Below the pieces are notes generated by a model. That model was not told the origin of the DNA. It worked only from the letters and a program-made list of their open reading frames with translations, and ran no database searches. A stretch of DNA of 64,000 nucleotides, taken from NCBI RefSeq assembly GCF_963666145.1, contig NZ_OY762614.1, positions 5,012,501 through 5,076,500 on the forward strand, given 5' to 3'. Numbering within the stretch: the stretch's first letter is position 1; each line of letters begins with the position of its first letter. Shown here one piece after another: positions 42,064 through 52,197 of this stretch. Origin of the DNA: an uncultured Desulfobacter sp. GTDB taxonomy: Bacteria; Desulfobacterota; Desulfobacteria; Desulfobacterales; Desulfobacteraceae. The position numbers and the translations under genes are program-made.

Positions 42064-44923
42064 CAGAATGCGGGGGATTATCCCCTGGTTTGCCCAGAAT
42101 TCGATGGCCGCCAATCTGCTGTTGATCCTTATCATTTCACTGGGATTGATGCAGATGGGAAAATTGAGGAAAGAGGCGTTTCCCAGTCTTTCCCCCAACA
42201 GCTTGACGGTTTCCGTGACCTATGACTCCGGTTCCGCCCAGCAGTCCGAGGAAGGGCTTGCCATTAAAATAGAGGAAGAGCTTGAAGATGTGCTGGGAAT
42301 AAAAACCATCACCAGTTCCTCCACCACCACCACCGGAACCACCGTAACCATAGAGATGAAGGACGATTATGATCTGGATACGCTGCTGCGGGATGTTAAG
42401 GCAAAGGTGGATGCCATTTCCACGTTTCCGACCGATGCAGACAAACCGGTCATTGAAAAGGCGGAATGCGAAGAGCATGCCCTGTGGATCCAGCTTTACG
42501 GGGAGGTGGGCCGCCATACTTTGCAGACCCTGGCCGAAGAACTTAAAGATGATCTTTTGGCCAATTCCAATGTGAACCGGGTGGAGATCTCCGGTGACCT
42601 TGATCCCATGATCAGTGTTGAGATTGATGAGGCCCAGCTCCAGTCCTATGGGTTGTCCCTGTCCGATGTGGAAGATGCCATTAACAACGAATCGGGAAGT
42701 TCGCGCACTGCCGTGCTTCGGGATAAAAATCTGTATCTGCAGCTCAAAGCTTCGGAGCAGGCTTATTTGAAAGAAGAGTTCGCCGCGATTCCCCTGGTGA
42801 CCCTTGAAGACGGCAGTCAGATTCATTTGGGCGATGTGGCTAAAATTGACGATACCTTTGATGATGAAACGCCTACGCTTTCCAGATTCAACGGCCATAC
42901 CAGCATCGCTTTGCAGGTCATTACCACCGGCGAGGATGATATCTCCAGAACCGTGGCCGGTGCCAAAAAGGTGGTGGCTGAATTTAAAAACAGCGGCAGC
43001 CTGCCGGATAATGTAAAGCTCACCTCCTGGTATGACCGCTCCACCACGATCATCGAGCGCCTGAAACTTCTGGCGGAAAACGCTTTAACCGGGTTCATTA
43101 TTGTATTTGTTCTTCTGGCTATGTTTCTCAATGTCAGCGTGGCATTCTGGGTGGCCATGGGCCTGCCGTTTATTTTTTTCGGCACCCTTTATTTCATGGG
43201 GGACAGTTTTGCAGGGCTTTCCTTAAATGAATTCACCACCTTCGGATTTATCATGGCGTTGGGTATTGTGGTGGATGATGCCGTGGTCATCGGCGAAAGC
43301 GTCTACACCCTGCGCGTTAAAGAAGGCGACACCATTGAAAACACCATTCGGGGGACCCAGGCCGTTGCCGTTCCCACCTTGTTTGGTGTACTGACCACGG
43401 TGGCCGCTTTTTACGCGATCTCCCAGGTCAGCGGCCACATGGGAGAACTTTACTCCCAGTTTGCCATCGTCGTCACCATCTGCCTGGTGCTGTCGGTGAT
43501 TGAATCCAAGCTCATTCTGCCATCCCATTTGGCTCATCTTAATACGCGCCAGTCTCCAGGAAAAAATCCCGTACAACGTGGCTGGATGTGGGTGCAGAAA
43601 ATAACCGACCAGAGTCTGAACCTGGTGAACGAACGCATTTACGGGCCCCTTATTAAAATATCTCTTCACCATCGGTATGCCGTGTTGGTGGTGTTTGCAG
43701 GCATTTTTATATTTGCCGTCTCCATGCCCTTGACCGGTATGGTGCGTATGAGTTTTTTCCCGGATATCCCCGGGGATACGGTGCGTGCGGAGTTGACCAT
43801 GAAAAATGATGCAAGTTACGGCCAGACCCATGCGGCTTTGGCCTTGCTGGAGTCAAGGGCTCATGAGGCGGATCAGGAACTTAGAGATGCCGACGACGAT
43901 AAAGGCAGCGCCATTGCGTATCTACAGGTGCTGTCCGAGGCGGATCAATCCGGGTCTGTGAAGCTGCAATTAACCGAGGATGCGCCCTATGATATCGATA
44001 CCTTTACCCGAAAATGGCGGGCGTTGTCCGGGATGCCCGAAGGGGCAAAAACCATGAGCGTTCGAAATGCCCCGGCCATGGTGGATGCCCTTCGCATTGA
44101 GCTGCGCTCCAGCGATGATACCGTACTCACTTTGGCAGGAGAGGCTCTGAAGAACAGGTTGTCCACCATTGCTGCGGTGAGCGGCATCGAAGACAACCTG
44201 GAACCGGGCCAGCCCCAGCTTTTCATGGAACTAACCGCCCAGGGCAGGGCATTGGGCTTTACCACGGACATGCTGGCCGAACAGGTCCTCCAGGCTTTTT
44301 CCGGCCAGGTGGTCCAGCGGTTCCAACGCTCCGTGGATGAGGTGGAGGTGAAGGTGCGGTATCCCCAGGGGGCCAGAAAAAGTGTCAGCGATGTCCTTAA
44401 TGCCGATGTCAGAACCTCCGACGGCACCGTGGTGCCCCTGACCAGTGTCGCCAACATTACGTACGGGTACACCCGGGACACCATCACCTGCATTGACGGC
44501 AAGCGGGCGGTATACGTCTCCGCAGATGTGGACAAGGATATCATGTCCTCCACGGAACTTGTGGCTCAGCTTCAAAAGCAGCTGGTGCCCAAACTCAAAC
44601 AGCAATACCCGAACCTGGACATTGATTTTTCCGGCGAGGCAGAAGAACAGGCTGAGACCGAAACCTCCATGGTAAATATGTTTATTCTGGCACTATTTAT
44701 TATCTATTTTCTGTTGGCCATTCCGTTAAAATCCTACATTCAGCCCTTTTTAATTATGACGGCTATTCCTTTCGGTATTGTGGGGGCGGTGCTGGGTCAT
44801 TGGGTAAACGATCTCTCCTTGGGGATTTTATCCCTCAATGGTATCATTGCTCTGGCCGGTGTGGTGGTCAATGACAGTTTGCTTCTCTTTTGGTGGTTCA
44901 CCATGATATCTGTCGGTTTTTAA
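42056..44923 (+). CDS. RND efflux permease lacking its C-terminal membrane segments
   Basis: A 955-residue AcrB-type pump with both relay aspartates intact in TM4 (GIVVDDAVVIGES). It ends abruptly after GIIALAGVVVNDSLLL with a foreign-looking FWWFTMISVGF and stop. Homologues continue about 80-100 residues with TM11 and TM12. No continuation is found in the next 45 bp before the response regulator, so a deletion rather than a simple frameshift is likely. The pump is probably inactive. GGAGG precedes the ATG inside the adaptor gene. Confidence 0.85.
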   Translation: MSSRMRGIIPWFAQNSMAANLLLILIISLGLMQMGKLRKEAFPSLSPNSLTVSVTYDSGSAQQSEEGLAIKIEEELEDVLGIKTITSSSTTTTGTTVTIEMKDDYDLDTLLRDVKAKVDAISTFPTDADKPVIEKAECEEHALWIQLYGEVGRHTLQTLAEELKDDLLANSNVNRVEISGDLDPMISVEIDEAQLQSYGLSLSDVEDAINNESGSSRTAVLRDKNLYLQLKASEQAYLKEEFAAIPLVTLEDGSQIHLGDVAKIDDTFDDETPTLSRFNGHTSIALQVITTGEDDISRTVAGAKKVVAEFKNSGSLPDNVKLTSWYDRSTTIIERLKLLAENALTGFIIVFVLLAMFLNVSVAFWVAMGLPFIFFGTLYFMGDSFAGLSLNEFTTFGFIMALGIVVDDAVVIGESVYTLRVKEGDTIENTIRGTQAVAVPTLFGVLTTVAAFYAISQVSGHMGELYSQFAIVVTICLVLSVIESKLILPSHLAHLNTRQSPGKNPVQRGWMWVQKITDQSLNLVNERIYGPLIKISLHHRYAVLVVFAGIFIFAVSMPLTGMVRMSFFPDIPGDTVRAELTMKNDASYGQTHAALALLESRAHEADQELRDADDDKGSAIAYLQVLSEADQSGSVKLQLTEDAPYDIDTFTRKWRALSGMPEGAKTMSVRNAPAMVDALRIELRSSDDTVLTLAGEALKNRLSTIAAVSGIEDNLEPGQPQLFMELTAQGRALGFTTDMLAEQVLQAFSGQVVQRFQRSVDEVEVKVRYPQGARKSVSDVLNADVRTSDGTVVPLTSVANITYGYTRDTITCIDGKRAVYVSADVDKDIMSSTELVAQLQKQLVPKLKQQYPNLDIDFSGEAEEQAETETSMVNMFILALFIIYFLLAIPLKSYIQPFLIMTAIPFGIVGAVLGHWVNDLSLGILSLNGIIALAGVVVNDSLLLFWWFTMISVGF

Positions 44924-44969
44924 GTTGGTTCAAATGGTGGATAAACCCGTTTGCTGAAAGGAAAGAGAT

Positions 44970-45641
44970 GTGCTGAACGTGCTTTTGGTAGAAGATGATT
45001 TTGATTTGGCCGAAACCGTGATTGACTATCTGGCTATCGAGTCTATTTCATGCGATTACGCAAGCAACGGAGTGGCAGGCCTAAACTTATTAAATGATAA
45101 AAGCTATGATGTGGTGCTGCTGGATCTTAACCTGCCCCGGCTTGATGGCTTGACCCTTTGCCAGAAGCTGCGTTCCGGCGGTAATGATACGCCTGTGCTT
45201 ATGCTCACGGCCCGGGATCAGCTGGATGACAAGGTGGCTGGATTTGAGGCAGGGACAGACGATTATCTGGTTAAACCCTTTGAACTTCGGGATCTGGTGG
45301 TAAGAATTCACGCCCTGGCACGGAGAAGGTCGGGGCAGGTTCAGCTTCTGCGCTGTGCCGATCTCGAAATGAACCTGAAAGAAGACGATGTGATCAGGGC
45401 AGGGCGGAAGATCAATTTGTCACCCATTGCCCGGCAGATTCTTGAGGCATTGTTGCGCGTCTCTCCTGAAACCGTAACCAAGCAAAAACTGATTGACACC
45501 GTATGGGGGGATGATCCACCGGACAGCAATAGTCTCAAAGTGCATATGCACCATTTACGAAAGGCGGTGGACGATGGGTTTGACCCGCCCCTGATCCATA
45601 CCATTCCAGGCCGCGGCTTTGCCATAAAAGAAGGGGATTAA
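44970..45641 (+). CDS. OmpR-family response regulator
   Basis: A 223-residue two-component regulator from a GTG start with GAAAGGAAAGAG upstream. The receiver domain has acidic pocket E8-D9-D10, phospho-acceptor D52 (VVLLDLNLP), T80 and K102. The C-terminal winged helix ends with TIPGRGFAIKEGD. It begins 46 bp after the truncated pump gene and is followed 1 bp later by the kinase, so it probably regulates this efflux operon. Confidence 0.92.
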   Translation: MLNVLLVEDDFDLAETVIDYLAIESISCDYASNGVAGLNLLNDKSYDVVLLDLNLPRLDGLTLCQKLRSGGNDTPVLMLTARDQLDDKVAGFEAGTDDYLVKPFELRDLVVRIHALARRRSGQVQLLRCADLEMNLKEDDVIRAGRKINLSPIARQILEALLRVSPETVTKQKLIDTVWGDDPPDSNSLKVHMHHLRKAVDDGFDPPLIHTIPGRGFAIKEGD

Positions 45642-46645
45642 AATGAAAAAGCCCATCATCACCCTTAAGTGGTTTGTCATTCTCTCTTTTTTAGTGATGG
45701 CTGCGGTTCTGATTATTGGGTACTCTGTATTAAGTGTGAGATTTTTTTTTAAAGGCATGGATAATATTATTGCCGGAAATATGGTTCATGTGCTTGAAAG
45801 TTACGTTAAAACCACACCCGAAGATCAGAGGAACAGGCTGGCGCAGTTCAGCGGTTTTATGATTGCAAAACAATGGGAGCAGATGCCGGAAAATATAAAA
45901 TATTTTATGGATTGTCCCCAAGCAACAGGAAAACTTTTGGTTCGCAAGGAAGATACATGGTTTGGTAAGCCTAAGCGCGTCGTTTTTGCCACGTCGCTTC
46001 AGTTGGGAAAAGAGATTTATTATGTCGTGCTTCTGCCATCGCCGCACAAGGCCTCTCCTTTGATCGGAAACAGGGGCAAAGAAAATATGCGCCTGCTGCT
46101 TGGCATAAGTTTGTTGACCGCGTTTGGTATTGCTGTGTTGATCCAGCTCCTTTTAAAGCGGGTGGAGCGTCCGGTAAAATTGTTAGGACAGTGGGCCCGT
46201 GGGCTGGATGCGGATCAATTGAAAGCGCCTGCCCCTGATTTTATTTATCCCGAACTCAACGAGTTGGCACGGCTCATCCAGAAGAGCCTGTCATCCGTCC
46301 AGGAGAGTTTGGACAGAGAACACACTTTTTTACGCCACGCCAGCCATGAGCTTCGTACCCCCATCTGTGTGATCAGAAATAATGTTGAACTGCTTAAAAA
46401 ATTGGATGAACAGGCGCAGGAGCTAATCGATGTGAATCCGGATAAAATTTCCCGATACACCAGGCAGAAAAACAAAACTATAGACCGCATAGACAGAGCC
46501 AGCCTAACCATGAAACATCTGACCCAGACCCTTTTGTGGCTGGGGCAGGATGAGCAGGTCCAGCTGTCGGTTTCGGCTGTGAACCTTGAACATTTTGTTC
46601 TTGAATTGGTCGAAGAGGCCGGCTATCTGCTTAAGAATAAGGATG

Positions 46646-48166
46646 GGGCGCATTCCCATTTTCCCGGTCATGCCGCCGGCATTGGATTGTGCGTGGTTGC
46701 CATGAGTTTCAAACAATCCCAACGCCCTGCTTTAAAGTATGATCGTAGCATAATCATTTTTTCTGCATTTTCCCGATACCAAAAAGTGCATGGACCTTTC
46801 AGACGTAAATTCACCACCCTACGAATTGAACTTTCAATAGCACCGCTGCCAATAGGTAAATTCAACGCTTTTACAGTTGGGAAATCAAGCCGTCTTTCAT
46901 TGCGCACAAAATAATCCCGTTCCGTCTTAATAGCCTTACTGTTTCTGCCTCGACAAAGTGTCTGGACGGCCTGTACTACGTCAGCGGCTTTTCCTTTCAG
47001 CAGGAAGCCCCGCTGTTTTGACACCCAGCGTTTGCGCTCCTTGGATGACCAGGTCTTCTTTAGGGCTGATACTTTACCCAAATGCTCCACGGCATGGTAA
47101 AAATCAAGAAGTTCATATACTCGCTGAGGAGCCAAACCCAATGCTTTGATCAGTCCGGGGATCCGGTTCCAAATCCAATGTGCTCCATCTGCAACAAACA
47201 GTATTTTATCGGACTTCTGGATATGAAGGGCGTTCAAATACCCCTTTAACAGGAGGAATATGCCATCCGGACCGCTGAAACTGCCATCAATAAATGGTGA
47301 GAAGCTTTTTTCTTGTTTTCCCTGGGCATCCACCACATAAATAATCAAAAGTTTGGGTTCTCGCCACGCCCCACGAAATCGGGTTCTATTTTTTGGGGTT
47401 TTGGGACCTCTTTTCTTCTCTCTTAACCGTGTGCGTCCACCATCGGTGCTTATAACCACCCGTCGCCCTTCAAGTGAATCTCTCTCATTTAGTGGGATTC
47501 GCCCCGCTTGTTGCTCGGCTCGGGCCCGTTCTGCGTAACGATAGGTGAGTTTACGGATAACCTTTATATCCAACACCATACCATGATCACAAAGCACTTG
47601 ACGGACTTCTTCAAAAGAACTCAATAAGGCCGACCAGGCACTCACCATAGAAGCCAAAGCTGGTGAGCAGCGATCATGGATTCCAAGAAGGATTAAACCG
47701 GCGTAGGCACCTTTATATCTTTTTCGATTTCGACGGTCACAGGATCGCCGATAATATCGAACACGAACATCAACAGAACTACCTGTACAACACTGAATCG
47801 AAACGGTCTCAAGCCCTTCGCTTTTCATCCGGCCCGGCCAGCTGGACATCAATTCTTTTTCTTGATCGACCTGATCATAGGAATTTAATGAGCCCTGGAT
47901 GCTTTTTTTAAAAGCAAGGCACTCAGTCGATTCGTATACCCAAGTATTTCACGTTCTACCTGCTCCAATTCTTGAGCATTGCGAACCAACCTCGGATCGT
48001 CTTCCAGTTCTTTCAGGCAAGCATAGACTTCCTCAACAGTATTGCAATCTTCAGCTTTTTTCATCAGCACAGTCCATTTTTATAGTCGTCTCAGCGAACA
48101 GAAACTATCACGTTTTTTGTTCTCAAAGATAGGCTTTTTTCAAACCGGGAAAATGGGAATGCGCCC
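46646..48166 (-). mobile_element. ISKra4-like insertion sequence
   Basis: A 1521-bp element with perfect 23-bp inverted repeats beginning GGGCGCATTCCC, and a 9-bp target duplication ATAAGGATG (46637-46645 and 48167-48175). It encodes a transposase in two frames joined by a predicted -1 shift. The family is assigned from the transposase C-terminal signature and the GGG-starting ends. The same ends delimit the MITE at 14862-15180. Confidence 0.88.
46668..48070 (-). CDS. ISKra4-like transposase, predicted -1 frameshift product
   Basis: An upstream frame (48070-47885, helical) and a main frame (from 47852 down to 46668) are offset by -1. Both are open across the A7 slippery run at 47909-47903 (A AAA AAA), giving a fusion of roughly 467 residues, typical for the family. 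The catalytic triad is visible as Asp in VISTDGGRTRLRE, Asp in ILFVADGAHWIW and Glu in LPIGSGAIESSIRRVVN. The C-terminal LKGPCTFW fits ISKra4. Intact apart from the frame change. Confidence 0.8.
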
Positions 48167-48504
48167 ATAAGGATGTGGAGATTATTCTGGAGACAGCGCC
48201 CACGGTGCTGACCCTTGCCCAGGACCCTGCACGCATTGTAACCGGCAATCTGATTCGTAATGCGTTTCAGCATACCTGGCGCGGTCAGGTCCGGATCACC
48301 CAGGACGAAACCGGTGTCCAGATTGTCAACGACATCCCCCGAGAAGACGATACGGCAGGGGATCTGGGGTTCGGGTTGGGCCTGCAACTGACCCGGCAGT
48401 TGTGCGACAGGCTTGGCTGGTACTATACCAGCCGGGAGGAAGACGGTTTGCACTGTGCCGACATTTCTTTTGTAAAATCCATCAACACCGCCAATGCCCA
48501 ATGA

Positions 48505-49687
48505 CTGATACTACTTAAGATATTCTGTCGTGATGGGCGACAATATCGTGTTTTTAAACATTGTTTTAAATCTATTAAGCTCCTTCTCTGATCATAAATA
48601 AAAAATGTTTGGATCAAATTAATTTTTTTTTATTCGTTGACTTCTATCAAGAATATTGAAATAAGCAATATTAATTATGGGTGATCTGGTTGTTAACATC
48701 CATGGTCACTTCCCTCAATTAAATCATAAAAGACTCACGTGGATGAGGGGGATCCTGTTCCTAATACGCACAAAAAATTATGTCAGGATATCTGGATATG
48801 ATTATAAAGTTACGAAAATTGCACATTGATATCAAATTCAATAATAACCGGTCGTTTCAAAGCGGGGTGGTGCAAAATTGGTAACTCTTAATGATTGTTT
48901 CGTAACTATGGTGTGTGAATTTAGGTGTGCATTTTGTTAATGTATTGAAAAAATTACATGTTTTGCGATGGCATGCGAATTGCTAAATTACGATATTGTG
49001 TAAATTTTTATATAATTCATTATGTTTTTGTAATAACAGTCACGGGTTGATCTAATTCAATTGATGTCCTGTTCAACCCAAAATGAAAGCTCAAAGCTCA
49101 AAGCTCTAAATCAATTACAAGGGCTTTTAAATAAAAAAACTTGTTTCTATGAAAACGTTGGGAAGCAAGTTCAGTTCAATTTAGGGCATGTATTGCCGAA
49201 AAAGTTTAATTTTACGATTTAAAAACAAAGTAACAAGTAAATAAAACGGAAGTTTTACCCTTGGGAAGTTACCGCTACGATCTATGTAGGCGAAAGGGCG
49301 GAGCTATATCTATACTAAGCACTTTAATAGGATTGACTAATTAACTTGGTGTCTTATCTGGTTAATATAAGTAAATAGTGGATGCTGAAGTTTAAATGTG
49401 GAGAGACGGTCATAAGCTTTTGAAATTTAGCGATTCCGGATTAACTTAATGTTTTAATTGCTTCTATGTCGTGACTTATTTTGTTGCTTTATGGGAATGA
49501 ACATTCTGGCGATAGAATTTTTTAATATTTGTATTTTTTGCGATTTGGAATTGGAATAATAAGTAAAATTAAATTGATCGAGACTTTAATACTTTAGGGT
49601 TCTCCTTGGTTGATTCCAGGCAGATTTTGTGGTTTAGTAAATTGCATTTGCGTCCAACTGTTTCATTTAAAATAGAGAACGAAAAAA
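48505..49687. other. long AT-rich leader before the polysaccharide locus
   Basis: No gene is seen in this 1.2-kb stretch. It has a consensus sigma-54 promoter at 48969-48984, leaving about 690 bp of possible 5' leader before the first gene. A short tandem repeat of AAAGCTC occurs near 49085-49105. A GC-richer patch (49262-49310) stands out from the AT-rich background and could be a structured RNA. I do not recognise it. Confidence 0.5.
48969..48984 (+). promoter_or_regulatory. sigma-54 (-24/-12) promoter
   Basis: TGGCATGCGAATTGCT matches the consensus TGGCAYRnnnnTTGCW at every fixed position, with exact GG-to-GC spacing. It points toward the polysaccharide operon starting at 49688. Sigma-54 control is common for surface polysaccharides in deltaproteobacteria. 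Activator sites were not identified. Confidence 0.65.
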
Positions 49688-50458
49688 ATGTTTGATACGC
49701 ATTCTCATATTCTCTACGGCATGGATGACGGCAGCAAGCGTCTTTCCCACGCCATTGGTTTTGCAAAGCAGGCCTTAAAACAAGGTGTACACACCCTGTT
49801 CGCAACCCCCCACTGCTACGACGGTGTTTATAATTGCGCCAAAGCGGATATCATTGACGCATGCAAACGATTTTCCCATGACCTGTCAGCTGCCGGCTTG
49901 CCCCTGGTTGTCTTGCCCGGGGCGGAAATTCGTGTCAATCACGATCTGATTGAGCGCTTTGACAATGGAGAACTGCTCACGATGAACAACGCAGGAAAAT
50001 ACCTGCTGATAGAACTACCCCTTATGTTTATCGACAGTGCCGTCTCCATGATGATCCGAAAACTCCATGAGCGTGACGTAATCCCCATTATCGCCCATGC
50101 GGAACGAAACCCTGTGATTTTGAACCGGCCCGATCTGGCTGATCAATTCATCTACCATGGCGCAAAAATTCAGGTCACCGCTTCAAGCCTGACAGGGGAT
50201 TTCGGCCGGCAGGTCATGAGAGTTTCCCGGCTCATGTGTGAAAAAGATCAGGTGTTCTGCCTGGGATCAGATATCCACCCGGGCCGCAAATACCGGATGA
50301 AAAAGGCCGCAAAACGGTTAAATAGGTGGATTGGGGAGACTGCAACCCAATTGATACTGGAAGATAACCCAGCTTGCATTGCCTCCCGGAAAATTGATTC
50401 TGAAAATACAACTGATTCTTCGTTTATTGGAAGTGCAAGCCCCGGGAAAAACATATAG
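49688..50458 (+). CDS. PHP-type tyrosine phosphatase of capsule/EPS synthesis
   Basis: A 256-residue CpsB/YwqE-family metal-dependent phosphatase. It has THSHILYGMDDGS at the N-terminus (H5, H7, D14), ATPHCY, GAEIRV, IIAHAERNP and GSDIHPGRK, all manganese-binding PHP motifs. It removes phosphate from the C-terminal tyrosines of the BY-kinase encoded further on, resetting the Wzz-kinase cycle. It opens the polysaccharide locus; only a weak ribosome site (AACGAAAA) is visible. Confidence 0.9.
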   Translation: MFDTHSHILYGMDDGSKRLSHAIGFAKQALKQGVHTLFATPHCYDGVYNCAKADIIDACKRFSHDLSAAGLPLVVLPGAEIRVNHDLIERFDNGELLTMNNAGKYLLIELPLMFIDSAVSMMIRKLHERDVIPIIAHAERNPVILNRPDLADQFIYHGAKIQVTASSLTGDFGRQVMRVSRLMCEKDQVFCLGSDIHPGRKYRMKKAAKRLNRWIGETATQLILEDNPACIASRKIDSENTTDSSFIGSASPGKNI

Positions 50459-50509
50459 GCTAAGTGTGAGTAAGACGGTTTAACGCAAATTTAAAAAAAG
50501 GAGTGCAGC

Positions 50510-50782
50510 ATGAAAAAGTTTCGATTGTTAGCGATCGCCATGCTTGTCGCTGCGTTTTTGGCCACAGGGGTCGCAAGCGTAAGCGCACGCACGGTGGTCA
50601 TAACCGGCCAGACGGCCGCGCTTAAAAATGCCGTGAAACGGCTTAGTAATGCCACGGGGCTAAGTCCGGCCGAGCTGAGAGATGCTTATAAAGCCGGGCA
50701 GTTTAATTTCACCATTGAAAAATTCCAACGCTACAAGAATATGTTCGTATTGGTTGTGGATAGGCCGGCAAGTCCCATCTGA
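50510..50782 (+). CDS. small secreted hypothetical protein
   Basis: A 90-residue protein with a clear signal peptide (MKKFRLL, hydrophobic 8-24, ASVSA cleavage) and a 65-residue mature part. The mature part contains a putative helix-hairpin segment (NATGLSPAELRDAYKAGQFN) and ends VVDRPASPI. AAGGAG precedes the ATG. Its place between the phosphatase and the outer-membrane barrel suggests an envelope role in polysaccharide export; no family is recognised. Confidence 0.65.
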   Translation: MKKFRLLAIAMLVAAFLATGVASVSARTVVITGQTAALKNAVKRLSNATGLSPAELRDAYKAGQFNFTIEKFQRYKNMFVLVVDRPASPI

Positions 50783-50800
50783 TAATTAACCTTTTGACAT

Positions 50801-50857
50801 GTCTGTCCGGGAATATGCGCTTAGCCTATATGAATGAAAAGTGGTTTCCGGACAGAC
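50801..50857. repeat. intergenic inverted repeat
   Basis: GTCTGTCCGGGAA (50801-50813) and TTTCCGGACAGAC (50845-50857) are inverted copies with one mismatch, separated by 31 bp. No T-run follows, so it may be an RNA processing or attenuation stem between the secreted protein and barrel genes. Confidence 0.6.
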
Positions 50858-50885
50858 TTCCAATTCATTCCCCTGAGATTTCATT

Positions 50886-52100
50886 ATGAATTATAAACAG
50901 ACCGTCATGGTTCTGGCGATGTCTTTATTCCTGGTTTCTGCTGTCTGTGCGAACGATGTGTTTGCCCAGGGGCGATTGATCATTAATCCCCATATCCAGT
51001 CAGGCGTCCGGCGGGATACCAACTTTCATAAATCCGAAGAAAATACAAAAACCGTAGATACCTATTATGTTAAACCTGGTGTGGAACTCGGCTACACCAC
51101 GGAGAAAACCGAAATCACCCTGGACTACTGGCTGAACCGGCTGGTTTACGATGATCAAGACGACGTCAGACCCGGAGATACTGCAGCCGATGAATACGAC
51201 TACACCGAGCACCAGGCAAACTTCCGGGCCCGGCTTGCGCCCACAGATCGTTTGACGTTTGGTCTGGACAATCGATTCTGGAAGACACGGGAGGCTGCAA
51301 ATGCTGACAGGTATTCCAATGCCGTGGAACGGTATAAGTATACGTTTAATAGATTCAGCCCATGGGCGAAATACCGGTTTGCGCACAAATTCGGCCTGGG
51401 AATTGGGTATACTAATAAAACCATAGATTACGATAATGATGCCGAAGAAGAAGACTCCGATGAAAATCGGGGCATTCTGACCTTTTACTACTATTTTAAC
51501 GAACGGACCTTTTTCGATCTGGATTACCAGACCTGGCACCGTGATTACGATGGCGATACATCCGACTATGACTCACACCAGATGATGGTCAATATCAGCC
51601 GTCAGTTCAATTACCTGACGTTAGCGGCCGGGATCGGCTATCATACCCGTGAGTTTGACAATGAAGCAGAAGTTTCGGGCGGAAACCAGGGTGCTTTGGC
51701 CTGGCAGATATCCCTGACCGGCCAGAATCCCCCGGACGAAAGGGTAAAATATCCAAAAAGTTCTCTGTCTTTGTCCCTTAGCAGTAATCTCAACGATAGT
51801 GGCGCCGATGACACCTATTATACCTACACCCGGTTTGATGCCGTGGCCACCTATCTCTTTTTTGAGCGAATTAACGGCTCCCTGACAGGCCGTTACCAGC
51901 ATTCCGACTACGAAACGTCACATCGTGAGGATGACCGAATCTTTTTTTCAGGTGCCCTGGATTACCTGATCAACGATTTGTTTATCGTGGGCCTGGAGGC
52001 TGGCCTGGAAGATCGAGATTCCAATGTAGACGGTGAAGATTTTGAAAACGCCTATGTCATGTTCAACATTAAGTTGGATTACGATTTTGGGTCCAAATAG
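50886..52100 (+). CDS. outer-membrane beta-barrel protein of the EPS locus
   Basis: A 404-residue protein with a signal peptide (hydrophobic core about 8-22, then NDVFAQG) and many alternating aromatic/polar beta strands, ending in the terminal strand VMFNIKLDYDFGSK. It resembles the BBP2/EpsL-type barrels found beside Wza-Wzz modules, which probably form or support the secretion pore for polysaccharide. A strong terminator hairpin follows. Confidence 0.78.
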   Translation: MNYKQTVMVLAMSLFLVSAVCANDVFAQGRLIINPHIQSGVRRDTNFHKSEENTKTVDTYYVKPGVELGYTTEKTEITLDYWLNRLVYDDQDDVRPGDTAADEYDYTEHQANFRARLAPTDRLTFGLDNRFWKTREAANADRYSNAVERYKYTFNRFSPWAKYRFAHKFGLGIGYTNKTIDYDNDAEEEDSDENRGILTFYYYFNERTFFDLDYQTWHRDYDGDTSDYDSHQMMVNISRQFNYLTLAAGIGYHTREFDNEAEVSGGNQGALAWQISLTGQNPPDERVKYPKSSLSLSLSSNLNDSGADDTYYTYTRFDAVATYLFFERINGSLTGRYQHSDYETSHREDDRIFFSGALDYLINDLFIVGLEAGLEDRDSNVDGEDFENAYVMFNIKLDYDFGSK

Positions 52101-52126
52101 CTCTGTACAGTTGACGTTGTAATATC

Positions 52127-52173
52127 AAAACATAGTGGTACGAATTTATTTTTGATTCGTACCACTATGTTTT
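52127..52173 (+). terminator. 19-bp-stem Rho-independent terminator
   Basis: AAAACATAGTGGTACGAAT (52127-52145) pairs perfectly with 52155-52173 around a nine-base loop and runs into a T-tract. It separates the barrel gene from the Wza-like gene, implying a second promoter or partial read-through. Confidence 0.85.
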
Positions 52174-52197
52174 TTAACCCCAACGGATGATTTGTTT

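Larger units (their letters stand above)
45643..48504 (+). pseudogene. sensor histidine kinase split by an ISKra4-like element
   Basis: Parts 45643-46645 and 48176-48504 join in frame when the element and one ATAAGGATG copy are removed, giving 443 residues. TM1 is at 10-31, a periplasmic sensor region at 32-148 and TM2 at 149-171. A HAMP-like linker follows, then the HisKA motif FLRHASHELRTP (H235) and HATPase boxes NLIRNAFQHT and GFGLGLQL in the 3' part. The insertion falls at codon 335, between HisKA and HATPase. The current 5' frame reads into the IS and lacks ATP binding, so signalling to the response regulator is lost. Confidence 0.9.
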
